Assembly: GCA_001789395.1 (NCBI GenBank)
Contig: MFZK01000005.1
Coordinates: forward strand, 1-35,995
Source of the DNA: Candidatus Roizmanbacteria bacterium RIFCSPHIGHO2_02_FULL_37_13b
GTDB lineage: Bacteria > Patescibacteriota > Microgenomatia > UBA1406 > HO2-37-13b
Reading direction: 5' to 3'
DNA length: 35,995 nucleotides
Under the pieces are notes generated by a model. It worked only from the letters and a program-made list of their open reading frames with translations, made no database searches and was not told the origin of the DNA. Position 1 is the first letter of the stretch; each line of letters starts with the position of its first letter. Shown here in pieces: positions 32,994 to 35,995 of this stretch. Position numbers and translations under genes: made by a program.

Positions 32994-34055
32994 TTACAGA
33001 ATTCTATACCTTGTACTTCTACCCATGCCAATCCTCTCCGTTTTTTTAAGCTTGAGTAGTTTTTTAAGAGCTTGATTGACAGTCGGACGGGCAATTTCTG
33101 TTTTTTTAGTTATATCTGAAGGAGTTGCTTCTTTGGCTTTTTCCAGATACTCTAAAACAGCCAGTTGCTTTTCGGATAAAGTTTTTTCCACGTTATCTGC
33201 AGCCAAAAGATTAACTGCTTCTTTAGATTGTTCCAAAATAATATTCAGGAAAAAAGTTAGCCACGGTACAATATCCGGCTTTTCCGATTTAAAAGTATTT
33301 TGTGCTTTTCTCAACGAGACATAGTATTCCTGTTTTTTTTCTTCAACTAATCTTTCATGTGAAACATATGGCATATATAGATATCCTGCCTGTAACATAA
33401 ATAAATTAGTCAGTATTCTTGATAGTCTCCCATTACCATCACGAAAAGGATGAACTTTTAGGAATTCGACCACGAAATTGCCAATTACCAACAAACAATG
33501 ATAATTTTTATTCTTTAGCGCTTCAGTGGTCCATTCAACCAATTCCTGCATCTCAATAGGAGTCAAGTAGACCGGAGTCGTGTCAAAAATGGTACCAACG
33601 ATATTTCCCTTCGCGTCTACCATTTGTACTTTATTTTCTGTAATCTTGTATTGGCCACGATGAAAAGTGTCCTTATCAACATACTTTAATATCTCTTGAT
33701 GAAAATGTTTGATCGTACCTTCATTGATCTTTATTGACTGCCAGGAATCGAAAACTTTCTTTAATAGCTCATAGTAACCTTTCACTTCCTGGGCATCACG
33801 GTCCTTGAATTTCTGCACGGAAATACCTTTCATTAAATCTTCCACTTCTGTATCGCTTAATTTTGCTCCTTCTATGCGAGTAGAAGCGCCGGTTGAGGTG
33901 ATAAGCACTGATTGTTTAAGCCTACCTAATATTTGAGGATGAAGATTGACACCGGCCGTCCAACGGCCTTTCAGTTCGTCAATCGAGGCAATGAGCGTGA
34001 GAATGTTGGCCGGTAGTGATTCAAGCCTCGTATCAAATTTAGATATATTAACCAT
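32994..34055 (-). CDS. Fic family protein with C-terminal winged helix
   Basis: A 353-residue protein. The active-site motif HPFRDGNGR is at 202-210, complete for AMP transfer from ATP to a target hydroxyl. An N-terminal inhibitory motif of the (S/T)xxxE(G/N) type is seen as STRIEG (58-63, Glu62), so this is an autoinhibited class II Fic. Residues about 290-353 form a winged-helix DNA-binding domain (LSEKQLAVLEYLEK..TPSDITKKTEIARPTVNQALKKL), suggesting it regulates its own transcription. The target is unknown. It converges with the RTX gene. It has its own promoter with decamer repeats upstream. Confidence 0.92.
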   Translation of the reverse strand: MVNISKFDTRLESLPANILTLIASIDELKGRWTAGVNLHPQILGRLKQSVLITSTGASTRIEGAKLSDTEVEDLMKGISVQKFKDRDAQEVKGYYELLKKVFDSWQSIKINEGTIKHFHQEILKYVDKDTFHRGQYKITENKVQMVDAKGNIVGTIFDTTPVYLTPIEMQELVEWTTEALKNKNYHCLLVIGNFVVEFLKVHPFRDGNGRLSRILTNLFMLQAGYLYMPYVSHERLVEEKKQEYYVSLRKAQNTFKSEKPDIVPWLTFFLNIILEQSKEAVNLLAADNVEKTLSEKQLAVLEYLEKAKEATPSDITKKTEIARPTVNQALKKLLKLKKTERIGMGRSTRYRIL

Positions 34056-34073
34056 AATTTATATTAAATTGAC

Positions 34074-34104
34074 TATATAAGATTGTATTAGATTATATAA
34101 GATT
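34074..34104 (-). promoter_or_regulatory. Decamer direct repeats overlapping the fic promoter
   Basis: Three copies of a 10-base unit (TATATAAGAT, TGTATTAGAT, TATATAAGAT) lie head to tail from 34074, exactly one helical turn apart. They cover the -10 box and the expected start. A DNA-binding protein could bind one face of the helix; the Fic winged helix is the natural candidate. Confidence 0.5.
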
Positions 34105-34120
34105 AAAAAACATTTTTCAA
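34092..34120 (-). promoter_or_regulatory. fic promoter
   Basis: On the minus strand, -35 TTGAAA (34115-34120), a 17-base spacer, and -10 TATAAT (34092-34097). Start is expected near 34085, about 30 bases before the fic ATG. Confidence 0.7.
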
Positions 34121-34201
34121 CTATGAGAATTGATAACTCTAAGCACCTTAGAGGTGAGAACATAAGTGAGAACAAATGAAATTTGACACTTCGGGTCGGA
34201 T

Positions 34202-34627
34202 TTATTTCATTAATTTGATGAAATCGCCCGGAGTAATAATAACGATTTTCTTTACAAATTTTGCGACTTCATTTGTTAAGAAATGTTTTCTATCCAATGT
34301 AACTAAATATTGACAGGGACTCTGAATGGCTGCAGCGAGAATTGGAGCATCTTTATTGTAAATAACTTTTTCACATAGCTCTATTAATTCCGGTAAGGGT
34401 TCATCAATTACTCCCAATTTAGCGTATTGTAAATAAATTTTAAAAATTTTCTTATGATCATCTTTTAATTTAAAATTAATATTCTTTTTTGCCTCTCCAA
34501 TTACATCCCTCGAGATATAACCTTTTATTAATCCTTTTCTACTTAATCCAAGAAGATATGCAGAAGCTCCCTTAGTTGACACACATGCAGCAACTAAAAC
34601 TGAAGAATCAATAAATACTGATTTCAT
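34202..34627 (-). CDS. PIN-domain toxin (VapC-like ribonuclease)
   Basis: A 141-residue PIN-domain protein. The four acidic positions expected for metal-dependent RNA cleavage are Asp7 (VFIDSSVL), Glu45 (VIGEAKKN), Asp93 (NKDAPILAAA) and Asp112 (VTLDRKHF). It is paired with an AbrB-type antitoxin gene upstream, overlapping by ATGA (34624-34627). I start at ATG 34627; an upstream TTG adds only five residues. Targets of such toxins are usually tRNA or rRNA; the target here is unknown. Confidence 0.87.
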   Translation of the reverse strand: MKSVFIDSSVLVAACVSTKGASAYLLGLSRKGLIKGYISRDVIGEAKKNINFKLKDDHKKIFKIYLQYAKLGVIDEPLPELIELCEKVIYNKDAPILAAAIQSPCQYLVTLDRKHFLTNEVAKFVKKIVIITPGDFIKLMK

Positions 34628-34896
34628 ATCAAATCTGACCAAATAGACTGTGCTTCTATAGCTTTATTTTTAGGGAGTTTATCTTCTTCAAGTATTTTTT
34701 TAAATTCTTTATCGTCATAAACTTCATAATCAACAGTATCTCTCGCTTCAATAATCAATCGCTTTCCTACTTTTTTGATTCTTGCTACTTCACCTTCTTT
34801 AATACCTAAGGCATCGCGAAATGATTTTGGAATTGTGACCATGCCTTTTGATAATATTTTAACCCATTCTGTTTGAGTTTGACTTGTGGTAACCAT
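34624..34896 (-). CDS. AbrB/SpoVT-family antitoxin
   Basis: A 90-residue protein with an N-terminal swapped-hairpin DNA-binding domain (about 10-52: VKILSKGMVTIPKSFRDALGIKEGEVARIKKVGKRLIIEA). The acidic C-terminal tail (53-90) should wrap around and neutralise the PIN toxin. The start at ATG 34896 gives the typical AbrB N-terminus; the longer frame begins at a TTG inside the promoter. It is likely to repress its own promoter, where two TTAACTTT copies lie. Confidence 0.87.
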   Translation of the reverse strand: MVTTSQTQTEWVKILSKGMVTIPKSFRDALGIKEGEVARIKKVGKRLIIEARDTVDYEVYDDKEFKKILEEDKLPKNKAIEAQSIWSDLI

Positions 34897-34915
34897 AGTT
34901 TGAAATGTCAACTTA

Positions 34916-34956
34916 TTAACTTTCAATATTATAGATAAAAAGTTAACTTTATTCAA
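34916..34956 (-). promoter_or_regulatory. Promoter/operator of the AbrB-PIN pair
   Basis: On the minus strand, -35 TTGAAT (34951-34956), a 17-base spacer, and -10 TATAAT (34928-34933). AAAGTTAA occurs on the same strand in the spacer (34943-34950) and over the expected start (34916-34923), suitable as an AbrB-type operator. Confidence 0.6.
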
Positions 34957-35113
34957 TAGAAATAGTTAAAATATTGTTGATTTGGTGTTTAATGAGGTAG
35001 TTATCGTGCAAAAATAGCTCAATGGATTACCTCTACAAATGGGGGAACTTTTTCTCTTTTCTCCGCCTTTTTAACCTCTTTTATGAAAACCTGTCTTTTT
35101 TGTTTAGATGTTT

Positions 35114-35374
35114 TCATTTTTTCGCAAATGCCTTTGTGATTTCATCATTTGTAAAACCAAGTCGTTTAAGTTGAGTTAGATAACCTGATACAGTTGGCGG
35201 AAAATACTGCTTTCTACCATGAACTACTTCTATAAATGGTCGCAATCCATCTGGTACTATTTTACTACTCGGTACATTATATTTTTGATGACTTGTTCCA
35301 CACTGCTTTTCAGGAGTAAATCCTAAATTGGTTAATGCTTTACACAGTTGTACTGTTCCAAATGTTATTCTCAT
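35114..35374 (-). CDS. hicA: HicA-like mRNA interferase toxin
   Basis: An 86-residue small basic protein. GTSHQKY (His29) sits where HicA toxins carry the catalytic His of the dsRBD-like fold. The N-terminal helix LCKALTNLGFTPEKQ and the VHGRKQYFPPTVSGYLTQLKRLGFTNDEI C-terminus fit the family. It overlaps hicB by 4 bases (ATGA). The order antitoxin first, toxin second is found in many HicBA pairs. It would cleave mRNA when free of HicB. Confidence 0.75.
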   Translation of the reverse strand: MRITFGTVQLCKALTNLGFTPEKQCGTSHQKYNVPSSKIVPDGLRPFIEVVHGRKQYFPPTVSGYLTQLKRLGFTNDEITKAFAKK

Positions 35375-35670
35375 GAAAACAAATACTTTCCAATAGAATC
35401 AGGAGTAGAATAGATGAGTAGCCTCTTTATATTTTCAAATTCTTTATCTTTATTTTCTTTTAAATAACGAATTTTACCTTGATATTCTTTTGGAACTTCA
35501 AATAAATCATAAATAAGATCATTAATCATTTCTTCAAGCTCCAATTCAGTATCAGCCTCTGTGAATACATCATACTCACTTAGTTTAGCAAAATAACCAC
35601 TTCCGTCCTTATGACGCATAATATTTACTTTGATTGTTTTTGGAAGATAAGGAAATTGAGCGATTTTCAT
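35371..35670 (-). CDS. hicB: HicB-like antitoxin
   Basis: A 99-residue protein. The partial RNase H-like fold of HicB is recognisable from an N-terminal strand pair, DGSGYFAKLSEYDVFTEADTELELEEMINDLIYDLF, where the usual form is DGGYVAxFPDLPG..GDTLEEAxxNA. A C-terminal DNA-binding domain is not obvious. I choose ATG 35670 over the upstream TTG at 35706, since the TTG lies inside an operator-like palindrome. It is paired with hicA by a 4-base overlap. Confidence 0.7.
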   Translation of the reverse strand: MKIAQFPYLPKTIKVNIMRHKDGSGYFAKLSEYDVFTEADTELELEEMINDLIYDLFEVPKEYQGKIRYLKENKDKEFENIKRLLIYSTPDSIGKYLFS

Positions 35671-35683
35671 AATTTTAAGAGCT

Positions 35684-35735
35684 TTGTAACAATCTAATTG
35701 TATCAAATATAATGAATGATAACAAGCTATAACAA
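35684..35735 (-). promoter_or_regulatory. hicBA promoter with palindromic operator
   Basis: On the minus strand, TTGTTA (35730-35735), an 18-base spacer and TATATT (35706-35711). An imperfect palindrome, TTGTAACAAT and ATTGTATCAA around CTA, lies at 35684-35706, just downstream, covering the likely start. This is the usual layout of an autorepressed toxin-antitoxin operon. Confidence 0.5.
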
Positions 35736-35855
35736 TATCTAATATTATGCACTTTGCATCAGACGCAAGTCAATAGGCATTTTGTATTTCTAACAAAATT
35801 AAACTAATAATATCTACTGCGGTATGTTATTGTATAGAAAATGATTCTTTCGACT

Positions 35856-35897
35856 TGTCATTGCGAGGAACGGAGTGACGAAGCAATCTAATCAATT
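35856..35897. repeat. Palindromic repeat element near the right edge
   Basis: TGTCATTGCGAGGAACGGAG, then TGACGAAGCAATCTAATCAA. It is the least decayed copy in the window of the family seen at 23381, 31684 and 32887. The centre folds as CATTGCG..CGAAGCAAT. Confidence 0.88.
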
Positions 35898-35995
35898 TGA
35901 AGACCTAATTTTGAAGGAAAGAGGAGGGGGTGGGTGCCCGGTTTGGATGAAACCGGATGAATTGTGCCGCGCATGCTAAACGCGCGGCTATTCTA
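35898..35995. other. Gene-free right edge with two strong hairpins
   Basis: CCGGTTT/AAACCGG (35938-35956) and GCCGCGC/GCGCGGC (about 35966-35988) are perfect 7-pair stems next to each other in a locally GC-rich stretch. This differs sharply from the AT-rich surroundings. The second loop contains ATGCTAAA, reminiscent of a tRNA-Ser(GCT) anticodon loop, but the D-arm does not fit. It may be the start of a structured RNA or a mobile-element end, cut by the window edge. Confidence 0.35.

Noticed and set aside
35942-35995. tRNA-Ser(GCT) at the right edge
   Set aside because: The loop ATGCTAA is suggestive, but the stem would have a C-A mismatch at its top and no acceptable D-arm or acceptor strand can be drawn.

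Overview
The window looks like a chromosomal piece of a small-genome, AT-rich bacterium, most likely a member of the Candidate Phyla Radiation (Patescibacteria, with a Microgenomates-like flavour). Grounds for this: a 23S rRNA gene preceded by tRNA-Ala but with no 16S gene upstream; a compact F-type ATP synthase operon with a truncated delta subunit; tRNA genes without encoded CCA; LCAT-like lipase, lamin-tail and SipW-type surface genes; and short repeats inserted inside conserved housekeeping genes. The code is the standard bacterial one: several ATGA stop/start overlaps use TGA as a stop. The phylum assignment is inference from gene content, not from a tree.

Region 1 (1-19698, all minus strand) is a long housekeeping block. 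In transcription order it reads polX, lemA, htpX, nth, glnA, gatC-gatA-gatB, dnaE, then atpZ-B-E-F-H-A-G-D-C, then tRNA-Ala and the 5' part of 23S rRNA, which runs off the left edge. glnA beside gatCAB links glutamine synthesis to glutamine-dependent tRNA amidation. lemA-htpX is a familiar membrane quality-control pair.

Region 2 (about 19700-21773, plus strand) carries tRNA-Asp(GTC), a strongly folded non-coding stretch, a membrane-anchored double-LysM protein, tRNA-Gly(CCC) with a duplicated 3' end, tRNA-Thr(CGT), and a membrane-anchored Ig-like protein.

Region 3 (21748-26609, minus) is a surface-glycan cluster: one O-antigen ligase/polymerase-like membrane protein and four glycosyltransferases with overlapping or tightly spaced starts.

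Region 4 (26737-32880, plus) is a secretion and cell-surface block. It begins with a large secreted protein (beta-propeller, LCAT-like hydrolase, helical tail). A folded leader with a strong terminator follows, then a module of a TasA/camelysin-like protein, a SipW-type (Ser/His) signal peptidase, a lamin-tail-domain protein with the same kind of signal, and a TasA-like/RTX calcium-repeat protein. I regard this as the best candidate for an under-described system: a fibre or matrix module with its own signal peptidase in a reduced-genome bacterium.

Region 5 (32994-35670, minus) is a stability/stress island: a Fic protein, an AbrB-PIN toxin-antitoxin pair and a HicB-HicA pair, each with a recognisable promoter and operator-like repeats.

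Two dispersed repeat families run through the window. One is a family of 7-bp-period arrays found between genes and also in frame inside gatB (three times) and polX. The other is a palindromic element of the TGTCATTGCGAGG...GACGAAGCAATC type, found between genes, on both sides of the RTX gene, and in frame inside a glycosyltransferase gene.
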